Positions 34,657 to 43,915 of a stretch of 64,000 nucleotides of DNA are shown here, piece after piece. Below the pieces are notes generated by a model. It saw only the letters and a program-made list of their open reading frames with translations. It was not told the origin of the DNA and searched no databases. The DNA is from UBA7328 sp965247965. GTDB taxonomy: Bacteria > Bacteroidota > Bacteroidia > Chitinophagales > Saprospiraceae. The DNA lies in contig OZ252053.1 in NCBI GenBank assembly GCA_965247965.1, positions 4,526,001-4,590,000 on the forward strand, given 5' to 3'. The first letter of the stretch is position 1. Every line of letters starts with the position of its first letter. The position numbers and the translations under genes were made by a program.

Positions 34657-35628
34657 ATGGGATTGAAATTTGCCTTAACAGGTGCAGCAGGTTATATCGC
34701 ACCTCGTCACATGCGCGCGATCAAGGAGAATAATTCTGACCTAGTCGCTGCATATGATAAAAGTGACAGCGTAGGCATCCTTGATCGATATTTCCCAGAA
34801 GCGACTTTTTTTACCGAGTTTGAGCGCTTCGACAGGCACATCAACAAATTATGTCGGATGGGCCATGGTATGGATTATTTGAGTATTTGTGCCCCTAGTC
34901 ATGTGCATGATATGCAATGTCGATTTGGATTGATGGCCGGTTCCGATGTCATTTGCGAAAAGCCATTGGTATTAAATCCCTGGAATGTGGATGCCCTGCA
35001 GGAGGTTGAGAATCAAACAAGTCGAAAGATATATACGATTCTGCAGATGCGGTTGCACCCTTCTATTCAGAAACTAAAGCGAGAAGTAGAAGCTTCGCCG
35101 CCTAAGCACATTTTCCAAGTTGATATAACCTATTTTACGGCCAGGGGAAAATGGTTTGACGTCTCATGGAAGGGTGATCAATCAAAGTCGGGGGGGATTA
35201 CTACAAATATTGGCATTCACTTCTTCGACGCCCTTATTTGGATTTTTGGAGATAAGCAATCCAGTGTTGTCCACATTCGAGAGCAGGACAGAGCTGCTGG
35301 TTTCCTAGAATTGGAAAAGGCGAATGTGCGATGGGTATTAAGTACAAACCCAATCCATTTTTCAAAATCATTAAATACTAAAAATCAATCCATCTTGAGA
35401 GAAATTACTATTGACGGCGAGAAGATCGATGTAAGCGAAGGGTTGGATGAATTACACACTCAATGCTATAGTGAAATTTTAAAAGGAGCAGGTTTCGGAA
35501 CTCAGGAAGTTAAAAAAAGTATCATAGTTGCTCATGAAATTAGAAATAGTCCTGTAGTCGGGCTAAAAGGAGATTATCATCCATTGGCAATCAGAAATCC
35601 CTCAAATAGATGCAGGCAAGAATCGTAA
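34657..35628 (+). CDS. Gfo/Idh/MocA family oxidoreductase (WbpB/WlbA-like)
   Basis: This 323-residue oxidoreductase has an N-terminal Rossmann fold (LKFALTGAAGYIAPRHMRAIKE) and the conserved EKP motif in DVICEKPLVLNPWNVDALQ near residue 97. SGGITTNIGIHFFDALIWIFG is the substrate-side motif with the catalytic His. The YIAPRHMRAIK pattern is typical of WlbA/WbpB, which oxidises C3 of UDP-GlcNAcA. Its stop lies beyond the start of the epimerase gene, an overlap of 19 bp. Confidence 0.92.
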   Translation: MGLKFALTGAAGYIAPRHMRAIKENNSDLVAAYDKSDSVGILDRYFPEATFFTEFERFDRHINKLCRMGHGMDYLSICAPSHVHDMQCRFGLMAGSDVICEKPLVLNPWNVDALQEVENQTSRKIYTILQMRLHPSIQKLKREVEASPPKHIFQVDITYFTARGKWFDVSWKGDQSKSGGITTNIGIHFFDALIWIFGDKQSSVVHIREQDRAAGFLELEKANVRWVLSTNPIHFSKSLNTKNQSILREITIDGEKIDVSEGLDELHTQCYSEILKGAGFGTQEVKKSIIVAHEIRNSPVVGLKGDYHPLAIRNPSNRCRQES

Positions 35629-36719
35629 TAGTCGTAGGGACAAGACCGAATTTTATCAAAATCACTCAATTCCAAAAGGAATTTGGAAAGTATGGAGATT
35701 TCTTCGATTATAAGTTGGTGCACACCGGTCAGCACTACGATGAAAACATGTCTAAGGTTTTCTTTGGCCAATTGGGATTAAAACAACCCGATATTACGCT
35801 GGACATAAAAGGAAAATCTCCCTCTGACCAAATAGGAACTATAGTTGTCCGGTTAGGTGAACTTTTAGAGGAGTGGAGGCCCGATCTGGTAATTGTGGTC
35901 GGTGATGTAAATTCTACACTTGCTGCCGCCATTGCTGCCAATAAGTTGAATATTCGTCTGGCCCATCTAGAAAGCGGACTCAGAAGTCATGATCGTGCCA
36001 TGCCCGAAGAAATCAACAGGATTTTGACGGACTCCATAACCGATGATTTTTTTATCACAGAACAAAGCGGACTGGATAATCTCAAAACCGAAACCAAAAG
36101 AGCGGCCAATTTTCACTTTGTCGGCAATACGATGATCGATACTTTGGTGGCTTTTGAAGATGAAATTTTCGCCTCGTCAATTCTACATGAATTGGGTGTA
36201 GAGAAGAACAAGTATGCGCTAATGACTATGCATAGGCCCAGAAATGTGGATACAAAAGAAAAGCTCCTCGATCTGATCAAAATAATAGAGTTCATCACTC
36301 AAAAACAATCCTTGGTGTTCCCGATACATCCTCGTACTAAAAAAAGTCTCGAAAAGTGGAATCTTTTATCTGGTGTAGAAGGCAATGCCCGGATAATTTT
36401 AGCTCCACCTCTAGGTTATCTCGATTTTCAGAAATTGATCGCTAACTCAATGATGGTCATTACAGATAGCGGAGGAATTCAAGAAGAAACAACTTATCGG
36501 CAAGTTCCGTGCCTTACACTTCGAAATAATACAGAAAGACCGGTAACATTAACTCTTGGCACCAACGAAATGATTTCCTTTGATCCGATAGTAATTGCTC
36601 AGAAAGTTTCCAGTATCCGCGCAGGGACTTATAAAAGAGGAAGTACTATTCCTCCCTTGTGGGATGGTAAGGCGACGGAACGTATTGTGGAACTCTTATA
36701 CAAGGATTTTTCTTCTTGA
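35610..36719 (+). CDS. UDP-sugar 2-epimerase (WecB/WbpI-like)
   Basis: This 369-residue non-hydrolysing 2-epimerase has IVVGTRPNFIK at the N-terminus, HTGQHYDENMS, HLESGLRSHDRAMPEEINRILTD and ITDSGGIQEETTYRQVPCLTLRNNTERP. In most genomes the label would be UDP-GlcNAc 2-epimerase. In this operon it could also act last, on UDP-2,3-diacetamido-glucuronate (WbpI/WlbD), giving the manno form. Sequence reading alone does not decide. It ends the operon. Confidence 0.92.
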   Translation: MQARIVIVVGTRPNFIKITQFQKEFGKYGDFFDYKLVHTGQHYDENMSKVFFGQLGLKQPDITLDIKGKSPSDQIGTIVVRLGELLEEWRPDLVIVVGDVNSTLAAAIAANKLNIRLAHLESGLRSHDRAMPEEINRILTDSITDDFFITEQSGLDNLKTETKRAANFHFVGNTMIDTLVAFEDEIFASSILHELGVEKNKYALMTMHRPRNVDTKEKLLDLIKIIEFITQKQSLVFPIHPRTKKSLEKWNLLSGVEGNARIILAPPLGYLDFQKLIANSMMVITDSGGIQEETTYRQVPCLTLRNNTERPVTLTLGTNEMISFDPIVIAQKVSSIRAGTYKRGSTIPPLWDGKATERIVELLYKDFSS

Positions 36720-37227
36720 GCGTAGATAGCAAAAATTATTATAGTTCTATGTTATTTGGTATGGGTAAAGACTTCATAGTAGCAAATATTTGTGGTGAAT
36801 TCAATCTTTTTTCCTGTGTATTAGTAGATATTTGGATTGTTAGCAATCCTTTTCCGTTCTTTTGTCTTGATACAAAAGAACCAAAAAATCAAGGCTGTAT
36901 TCATTTCTTAACGCTCCAAAAGCCCAGAAAATCCTAAACAAAATAAACTCGCTATCAGGGGTACTTTCCCCTTATTTTGCAGGACATGAAAATTGATTGC
37001 TTGCTTTTAGACGGACATTCAGCTCATACAGTATTTTGTTTTTGACGGATTTTCTGCACTTTTTCCGCTAAAATGAATAAGGCCGGTGGAATAACAAAAC
37101 ATACTCCGATCAGAATTGCCCGCGGTGATCGACATACAATCATTATTTTCAACCTTTCTGTCGTGGCCTTTGCGAAAAAATTCTGTGCACCTATGTGGTA
37201 ATAATAATGTTGAGTCCCCCGTCTCTC
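36720..37227. other. non-coding gap with a short interspersed repeat
   Basis: I see no credible gene. Positions about 36858-36906 carry a palindromic motif (TCTTTTGTCTTGATACAAAAGA, then CAAAAAATCAAGG) that I know as a widespread intergenic sequence in Bacteroidota. The remaining sequence shows only short frames without recognisable features. Confidence 0.5.
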
Positions 37228-38847
37228 TCAATTCACAATCGCCCCAAACTTAAACCAAAACTCAAAACCATCATTTGACCACCGGTCGTCCCATTCGAAG
37301 TAGAGCGTTTCTTCTGCGTTGACCATAAGATGAGGAATATTGGATGAGTAGGCCTGGCTGCCTTGTGGGCCGCATTCATCGTCGCTATTTGTTATAGTGA
37401 TGAGTTCGCCGCATGTGCCTGCATGAATCCATAATCGCGAATCTACTCCTGTTTCGCAATTGAAAATTTTAATTCGTCCATCAGCATTGGGTGTAAACTT
37501 GAACCAATTGGCATGATCAGCGCTTGTTTGGCTTGCTCCATATCCTTTTACGGGCCCTATCGCCTGAAATTTTCCATTAGAGTTAATTTCTATTGCCGTT
37601 TCGCAACTTATTCCAATTTCAGTCATGCAGGCATTGTATTTTTTGCGGATAAGATTACCCGGTTCCTGCCCAAAACCTGCTTCAAAACTGACTCCTACTG
37701 GTGTAAGATGACAATAACTCATCATAGTGCCAGGTAACGGACCAGGATCGAGAACTTCACAATTCTCCTCAGATTGATAACAAAAGTCCAGCACCTTATC
37801 ATTATTGCGGCCCCATACGCAGTCGTGCGTGTGGTGCGATCCGAAATTATGCCCCAATTCATGGGCCATCAGGAATGCATCCCATGAGTAATCGCTCAGT
37901 TCTGTAAAGGTTCCAAGAAAATTGGAATAGCCAAAAGCTCTTGATTTATCGCAAAGCGCATCTATAAATGCCTTGCCTCCGTGGTCGATATCATTACCCG
38001 ATATGAGGTGGGCAAGATCTCCATTGAAATTACTTCCTAGTTGTGATCTAAAGGAAATTAATGCAGCATTCGTACTGCTAAGGTCATAAGGATCGGGAGT
38101 ATCCCATACCTTGATCTCTGATATTTCGATGTCAATTTGTTCATTGGCGTATATGTGAGCTACTTGTTCGAAAACCGATGTAATATAGTTTTCAGTATCC
38201 TCAATGGAATTGTTGAATTTTTGATACATGGCATAATCTGCCTCGATGTAGACGGACACCTTGGCGTCGTGCTTATTTGAGACAACATCAGGCCCGGAAT
38301 AATTCGAATGCAATTCATTTTCTAATGCGGAGGAGCATTGGAACGATTCTCTTTGATTTTTAAGAAATTTGCGAATAAGATCATAGCCTCTCTGGTCACT
38401 TTTGGAATCATTATCGACCAATTGCCACATGCGATTGCCCTTGTACAGTTGCAGGGCAATATTATACCCGTCGAAAGTCAAATATGCCCTTGAATTGTAG
38501 TCTTGCCCTATGCGGCCCCTGTAGTGCAATCTGTTCGTGCGGCCTTGTGATTGGGTCGATGAGGAAATACGATAGTCTTCGCTCCACAAATCTTGCTTTT
38601 TAAAGGATAAGGTCTCTCTTTTTCCCTCTAATTCGAGATCAAATTTAATTCGAGAAGGCTTTTGCTTTACTACTTTGTAAAGGGCGTTGGCATTAATGGC
38701 TAATGTATGGGAAGCAGTTTCGGATTTTGATTTTAAAAAAAGATCGAATTGAGATGAGTCCGCTTCTTTTTGTGCGAACACCATAGTAGTACCTGCAACG
38801 AACAGGAATATTAGAAAACAAACCAGCCTAATAGCTTTACAGAGCAC
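37228..38847 (-). CDS. secreted M12B (reprolysin-like) zinc metalloprotease
   Basis: This 539-residue protein has a signal peptide (to about residue 26, VFAQ), a prodomain with a typical LHYRGRIGQDYNSRAYLTFDG segment, and a catalytic domain from about 205. The zinc site HELGHNFGSHHTHDC near residues 326-336 is the reprolysin HExxHxxGxxH, followed by the Met-turn GTMMSYCH. A C-terminal jelly-roll-like domain (about 420-539) resembles pre-peptidase C-terminal modules. No type IX sorting domain is visible. The only start is a GTG within the MITE-type terminal repeat at 38835-38851, directly after an in-frame stop, so the N-terminus may have been created by insertion. Confidence 0.88.
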   Translation of the reverse strand: MLCKAIRLVCFLIFLFVAGTTMVFAQKEADSSQFDLFLKSKSETASHTLAINANALYKVVKQKPSRIKFDLELEGKRETLSFKKQDLWSEDYRISSSTQSQGRTNRLHYRGRIGQDYNSRAYLTFDGYNIALQLYKGNRMWQLVDNDSKSDQRGYDLIRKFLKNQRESFQCSSALENELHSNYSGPDVVSNKHDAKVSVYIEADYAMYQKFNNSIEDTENYITSVFEQVAHIYANEQIDIEISEIKVWDTPDPYDLSSTNAALISFRSQLGSNFNGDLAHLISGNDIDHGGKAFIDALCDKSRAFGYSNFLGTFTELSDYSWDAFLMAHELGHNFGSHHTHDCVWGRNNDKVLDFCYQSEENCEVLDPGPLPGTMMSYCHLTPVGVSFEAGFGQEPGNLIRKKYNACMTEIGISCETAIEINSNGKFQAIGPVKGYGASQTSADHANWFKFTPNADGRIKIFNCETGVDSRLWIHAGTCGELITITNSDDECGPQGSQAYSSNIPHLMVNAEETLYFEWDDRWSNDGFEFWFKFGAIVN

Positions 38848-38851
38848 TAGT
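38835..38851. repeat. solo MITE terminal repeat at protease start
   Basis: CTTTACAGAGCACTAGT is identical to the outer 17 bases of the right end of the MITE at 18193-18360. No second end is evident, so this is a fragment. The GTG start codon of the metalloprotease is read from its ACTAGTG end on the minus strand. Confidence 0.6.
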
Positions 38852-39042
38852 ACTCTTTACTATGGGTAAAAAAGGTATCTGAAATGCCCGGTTAGAAGAG
38901 ATGTAATGGGATTTATTTATTACGAAATCCTTCTATTAAGAATTTGATTCGAAATTATGATGTACCACTATGCCAAATGCGAGATTTATTGGCAAATGGT
39001 TGACATAAGGAATATTAATTGCATTAGTTGAGAATAATAAAA

Positions 39043-39075
39043 AAGGACGACAATAAATTGCCGTCCTTCTTATCT
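39043..39075. terminator. hairpin downstream of the group II intron
   Basis: AAGGACGACAAT (39043-39054) pairs with ATTGCCGTCCTT (39057-39068) with one mismatch; A and T runs flank it (AATAAAAAAGG before, CTTATCTTT after). It could terminate transcripts in either direction between the protease promoter and the intron. The rest of 38852-39249 shows nothing clear. Confidence 0.45.
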
Positions 39076-39289
39076 TTGAATTAAGCGGGAATAGGACAAG
39101 TAAAGAGATGACATTCTTTTTATTTGTCGAAGGATGACTATGTAGGGTGTAAGACAAATCGCACAAGAGTTGTAAACCGGCATTTTAAACTATTATACGT
39201 ACTTTTTGTCCCTGATGCTTTGATCGGGATGTGCCACATCGCTACAAAAGTCGAGTAGGCAAGGGGAGTTTCACCCCAAGCCTCTCACA

Positions 39290-39323
39290 GAACCATACGT
39301 GAACCTCTCAATTCATACGGCTC
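39290..39323 (-). ncRNA. group II intron domain V
   Basis: On the minus strand the 34-nt hairpin GAGCCGTATG ... CACGTATGGTTC has the AGC triad near its base and a bulge before the tip loop, the catalytic core of group II introns. It lies just after the maturase stop codon, followed by domain VI. Confidence 0.9.
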
Positions 39324-39339
39324 TTTACAATTAACCAAT

Positions 39340-40599
39340 TTAAGGAAGATAACCCAACTGCCAATGAGGAAATAAATACCGATAGCTTTTGGCTACAGAT
39401 TGTATCCACTTCTTCGTTGCGTAAAGGGATTTGGCCTTCTTAAATCGCTTAAACTTGCGGTACGCCCATTTAATAATTCTCGCATTGACTTTAAAGAAAA
39501 ACGAAACCAGTTCGTGTTTGCTCACCTTGCCATAGTATTGAAGCCAGCCTCTGATTAATGGACACAGAGCTTTCGACAGATCAATGAGTGATCTACTTGA
39601 CCACCTGTTAATCTTAAGATCCCTCAAATGGGCCACAATCCTTTTCATGGATTTGTTGCTTATTCCAGGTAGAAACGACATAGTCACTTTTCCACTTTTT
39701 ATCACTACTTTTCTTGGCTTAAACGTAAATCCAAGGAAGTCAAACTGGACTGACTCTCCAGTCAGTTTGCGCCTTCTGTTACTGGGACAATACACTACCT
39801 TGGTCTTTTCCGGATGCAATTCGAGTTTACATTCCTGCATTCTCGTATTGATTTTGTTAAAAACCCTCATAGCTTCTTCCTTACTCTTCGCATGTACGAT
39901 GATATCATCAGCATACCTTTCAAAAGGACATTCAGGAATTTCCTTTTCTATCCATTTGTCAAAAGCGAAATGAAGAAAGATGTTAGAGAGCAACGGACTA
40001 ATTACGCCTCCTTGTGGAGTGCCTTTTCCTAAATTGGTAATTAATTTTCCATTCCCCAATTGGACTGGAGTCTTTAACCACCTTTTTACGTAAGTAATGA
40101 TATGTTTTCTTTGAGTCACATGACGTAGGGCTTTTATCATTAAGCCGTGGTCAATATTGTCAAAGAATCCTTTAATGTCCATATCAATTACCCAAGCATA
40201 CTTCCAACAATTCTGCTTAGCTTGAATTACGGCTTGGTGTGCACTCTTGTTAGGACGGTATCCAAAGGAACTGTCTGAGAACTGTTTATCAACAATCTCT
40301 TCTAATTCTTTTCTGATTACCATCTGCGCAACACGGTCAGTTACCGTGGGAATTCCTAATGCACGCACCTTACCTTTGGACTTTGGTATTTCCTTTCTCC
40401 TCACGGGAGATGGAAAGTAACTACCGCTTGCAAGTCTGTTCCATATCGGGTACAGGTATTTCTGCGGAGCTCTTGATATTTCCAACACCGTTGTGCCATC
40501 TATCCCAGGCGCTCCACCATTTGACTTGACTAATTTAAACGCATCCCACACTTGTCTTTTTGTGATAGGATATGGTTTTGTCTTTTCGAATAAATTCAT
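39340..40599 (-). CDS. ltrA: group II intron reverse transcriptase/maturase
   Basis: The 419-residue protein catalyses splicing (as maturase) and target-primed reverse transcription of its intron. The RT domain spans about 45-290, with YADDIIVHAKS near residue 231 as the catalytic YxDD and GTPQGGVISPLLSNIFLH as motif 4. The maturase X domain follows (GWLQYYGKVSKHELVSFFFKVN). No HNH endonuclease domain is present, so the intron probably uses an endonuclease-independent (replication fork or single-strand) target route. The frame is intact, suggesting mobility. Confidence 0.95.
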   Translation of the reverse strand: MNLFEKTKPYPITKRQVWDAFKLVKSNGGAPGIDGTTVLEISRAPQKYLYPIWNRLASGSYFPSPVRRKEIPKSKGKVRALGIPTVTDRVAQMVIRKELEEIVDKQFSDSSFGYRPNKSAHQAVIQAKQNCWKYAWVIDMDIKGFFDNIDHGLMIKALRHVTQRKHIITYVKRWLKTPVQLGNGKLITNLGKGTPQGGVISPLLSNIFLHFAFDKWIEKEIPECPFERYADDIIVHAKSKEEAMRVFNKINTRMQECKLELHPEKTKVVYCPSNRRRKLTGESVQFDFLGFTFKPRKVVIKSGKVTMSFLPGISNKSMKRIVAHLRDLKINRWSSRSLIDLSKALCPLIRGWLQYYGKVSKHELVSFFFKVNARIIKWAYRKFKRFKKAKSLYATKKWIQSVAKSYRYLFPHWQLGYLP

Positions 40600-41194
40600 C
40601 CTTTTAAATCAAATGATTTAAAGTTGATTGATTAAAAAAAACTAATTGTATCTACCCCTTCGCTGTTCTTGCATTACACAAGCTTCTACACTACTACGAG
40701 TAGATCCGCCACTGCTGAGTTGTCTCGATATTCGCTTTACTCAAAGAGCTTATAGCTTTCTCTCATACGACATCCCGCAGCTTCCCCTGTTCCATGTTTG
40801 AGCCAAGTCTAAGGTCGTGCCATCTTTACGCCGAACACCCATCACGCCTATTATGAGTATTTATCGTGACTTGTCTGCCGGTTGGACTGTAACCCACATT
40901 TTGAGTGTCAAACAGTGATATTTACGACGCCTCTACGATGGTTCATTCTCATCTCATTCACCTCCTTAGACCATAACTGATGGAATAATATTCCACCTTT
41001 TTTCATAATGCTAAGCACCAGACCTTGAAAGCCAAGCACCTTATGATGTTTTGACAGGTAAGCTCATACTCTCCCTGCCGGAGGTCCGCCTTCTTCACTT
41101 TTGAAGAAGTTCCTCCATCTCAAACACAGCTTATGTCCATCCACCTCTAAGACCGATGTCTTATCATACCCAATGGATGGACTTCAGGGCACAC

Positions 41195-41392
41195 AGTACC
41201 AAAAAAGCTAGATAAGAACAATTGTTGCCTAACCGAAAAATCAATTAGCAACCCATCCTCTTCGAGGTCTCGTCACTTGAATGTCCACAGGACATTCACT
41301 CACCACGGTGAGGTCAGTTCCTCAATGATCTATTTTAGCTTCAACGCTAAAATTCACTTCGTGATCGATCTCCAATATCGGGCCTCCGCCAC
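41195..41392 (-). other. array of perfect stem-loops upstream of intron 5' end
   Basis: Consecutive short hairpins lie here: GAATGTCC/GGACATTC (41279-41297), CTCACC/GGTGAG (41299-41312), TTTTAGC/GCTAAAA (around 41334-41350) and a TTGCCTAACC/GGTTGC-type pairing near 41225-41252. Such density suggests structured RNA, either a 5' extension of the intron or remains of another intron. From 41393 to 41560 I see nothing definite. Confidence 0.4.
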
Positions 41393-41560
41393 CCTCTGAA
41401 ACCAATGTTTTACCAAAGGTGGGATTCTGATTTTTAATAAATATTCATAGGACTACAATAAATTGCCCTTCTCATTACCGACGAGCAATAGTATGTATTA
41501 ATAATGAGCAATACTTTGCATTAGTAATGAATGAACTATACATTTGGATTAAAATAGGCA

Positions 41561-42766
41561 ATGTTAAGATCACATATAGAAAAAATATTGATTGATCAGG
41601 AAGAATACCTAATTGATTCTGATGATTTTATCCCTCGCTATAAAAGTGAGCAGATTGATGTATACCCTGGCTTCGCTACCATCATTACCGGGATACGTCG
41701 CTCAGGTAAGAGTACCCTTTTGCGTTCCATGGCATATCATAAAGAAATGCGTGAAAAGGCCCTTTACTTACATTTTGACGATCCTCGTCTTCTTGATTTC
41801 AAAGTAGATGATTTTTATACTCTTGAAGATATTAAAGGAAAAGATTGTACCTTTTATTTCGATGAAATTCATCAGGTGAAAGATTGGGAGCGCTACATAC
41901 GTCAGGCTACCGAGCGAAAAATTTCTACTGTTATCACCGGCTCCAATGCATCTATGCTAAGCACCGAACTGGCAACACTTCTTACGGGAAGACATTTGAG
42001 TTACGAGCTATTTCCTTTTGATTTTGAGGAGTATTGTCGATTTCATAATCTGAAAACTGACCCGGATAGCTTGACGTCCTACATGAACGACGGAGGATTT
42101 CCGGAATACCTAACGAAAAAGAATCCCATAATCCTCCAACAGTTGTTGATCGACATCCTGCAGCGAGATATAGTTGCGCGATATTCAATCAGGAATAGTC
42201 ATCTCCTGAATAGAATCGCCATGCACCTAATCAACAACATAGCAAGGCCCTATACCTTAAATAAATTGGCCAGGTCCTATCAAGTTGGATCGGTAAACAC
42301 CGTGGCTTCTTATTTGCAACATTTCGAAAATGCTTACCTGCTTTTCAGCATTAGCAAGTTTGATCACAGCTTTAAAAAACAATTGGTGAACGAGAAGAAA
42401 ATATATGCTATCGACACCGGTCTTGTTAACTCTAATACTATAAAGAATCAGGAAGATACCGGCCGATTATTTGAAAATATGATATTCCTTCATTTGCGGC
42501 GACAAGGAGATAATGTGTACTACTTTAAACAAGAAAGAGAATGCGATTTTGTGATCAGCAAGTCAGATCGAGTCATCACCTGTTACCAGGTTTGCTATCA
42601 ATTAGACAGACACAACGAAGAGCGCGAAATCAAAGGATTGTTGGAGGCAATGGACTTTTTTAATCATGATATTGGGTACCTGATTACTGGAGCAGAAGAT
42701 GATGAACTGAGAATGGAAGGGAGAACAATTCGACTTCTTAGTGCTCATAATTTTTTGAAAAAGTAA
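41561..42766 (+). CDS. AAA-family ATPase with DUF4143 domain
   Basis: This 401-residue protein has an N-terminal AAA domain with Walker A GIRRSGKSTLL near residues 43-53 and Walker B-like TFYFDEIHQVKDWE near 100, followed by a DUF4143 domain at about 200-385. That domain carries a nuclease-like core (RLFENMIFLHLRRQGDNVYYF, ECDFVIS ... CYQVCYQ). These proteins are common accessory genes in Bacteroidota and archaea with an unknown target. It stands alone between the group II intron and a long non-coding stretch. Confidence 0.9.
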   Translation: MLRSHIEKILIDQEEYLIDSDDFIPRYKSEQIDVYPGFATIITGIRRSGKSTLLRSMAYHKEMREKALYLHFDDPRLLDFKVDDFYTLEDIKGKDCTFYFDEIHQVKDWERYIRQATERKISTVITGSNASMLSTELATLLTGRHLSYELFPFDFEEYCRFHNLKTDPDSLTSYMNDGGFPEYLTKKNPIILQQLLIDILQRDIVARYSIRNSHLLNRIAMHLINNIARPYTLNKLARSYQVGSVNTVASYLQHFENAYLLFSISKFDHSFKKQLVNEKKIYAIDTGLVNSNTIKNQEDTGRLFENMIFLHLRRQGDNVYYFKQERECDFVISKSDRVITCYQVCYQLDRHNEEREIKGLLEAMDFFNHDIGYLITGAEDDELRMEGRTIRLLSAHNFLKK

Positions 42767-43915
42767 ATAATTTGCTCAAGTCTGTGCACTGCTTTCCCGC
42801 CCCCCCTGGCCCCAACCTTCGCCTCAAGGCTTTGGTCGGCAGGCCTGTTTTTCTCTATTGTCAGCTGTTGCTGAGATGCCCTATAATCTGTGTGCTGCCG
42901 GAGCTTTAGCGGCCTCCGTCGGCCAAAGCCTATGGCGGCGGACGCGACGCGATGCAAGCTGACGAAAAACCGGGGAGGCCAGTCCCGCACGGACTTCCCC
43001 AAACAAAACCTCTGATTAACTATGTTTTCTACTGTGCCTATCCCGAAAATCGGGACAAGTTGTGTTAAGAATTATAATATGTCTTTGTTTTCGACTTTGT
43101 AGTATTGTGCTATTTGTGCTTTTCTCAAGTGTTAGAATCGAAAGGCTATTATTTGAGAATTACTAAATTTCGTGTTGGACATAAAAGCGGCAACATTTTT
43201 GATATAATAAAAACGTGTAATATGTTTTGATTTGTTGTATATGGTTATGTATTTACTAATGCCAATACAAAATAACATTATTTTGAGCAGGAAGAACGCC
43301 CACCTTCGCCAAGTCTCCTACGCTCTTTTTTTTATCGGAGTTTCGGAGACCGAAGAGCTTTGGCAGGTAAAGAATTTCTAGCCAAAGGTCTCTTACGCTC
43401 CATAGCTTCAGCGACGGAGCGCTGATCGGCCTTTGGCGAGAAGACCGAATAGTAATGTGCCAAATAAATAATATTCTTCTTCTGTCTTCAGTCTCCAGTC
43501 TTCAGGCCAAATAAAAATAATGCTGAAATATAATAGTCAGGAATGCAATAGTTTTATACCGCAAGGTAACAGGATAGGAAATACTGCAATCTGTCTTTCT
43601 TTTGCTCAAAAAACGGTGCAGATATGGTCAAAAAGACTTTATTTTTGGATGAATTGGACTATAAAGAGCATTTTGGAACTTCGTTTTTGATGGCGAAAGA
43701 TTCAGATTGCTGGTTCTGAGGAAGGAAAAATTATTGGTAATAGCAGAGCTATTGGCGAGAATTTTTACAAAGTCAGGTTCAGTAAGCTGGATTTTGCAGC
43801 CCAAAGAATGAATTTTCAACATGCTCTAAGCAAATACTAGGAGAAACCATTACAGATTGGCAGATTGAGTCTTATAAAATTGTAGAAATTTTTTTATTAA
43901 TCATTATTTTACTGG
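42767..43915. other. 1.15-kb gap without a supported gene
   Basis: The first part (42785-43010) is unusually GC-rich and has stretches such as CCCGCCCCCC and GGCGGCGGAC-like runs, unlike its neighbours. Around 43300-43440 two similar segments (TCTCCTACGCTC and TCTCTTACGCTCC) and their inverted counterparts suggest a degraded repeat. Between about 43620 and 43845 short frames in several phases hint at a decayed gene, but I cannot name it. Confidence 0.5.

Larger units (their letters stand above)
39250..41194 (-). mobile_element. group II intron with intron-encoded reverse transcriptase
   Basis: The RNA ends are recognisable on the minus strand. The proposed 5' end GTGTGCCC starts at 41194, matching the GUGYGMCC consensus. 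The 3' end falls near 39250, after domain VI (GCTTGGGG ... CCCCTTGCC) with a bulged A. Domain V is at 39290-39323 and the domain III-like block GGATCTACTCGTAGTAGTG lies near 40693-40711. The coding frame for the maturase sits in domain IV. The length of about 1.95 kb is normal. The 5' end is the least certain; structured sequence continues to about 41392, and an alternative 5' end there cannot be excluded. Confidence 0.82.

Noticed and set aside
36716..36937. 73-codon frame after the 2-epimerase gene
   Set aside because: It needs a TTG start in the preceding gene's stop region and includes an intergenic repeat; no family resemblance.
37019..37231. 70-codon minus-strand frame after the metalloprotease gene
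   Set aside because: Low-complexity, no homologous feature, and it overlaps the protease stop codon; treated as chance.
43620..43845. Possible protein gene beginning at an ATG near 43624
   Set aside because: The frame stops after about 30 codons and the other phases are broken too; no recognisable family.
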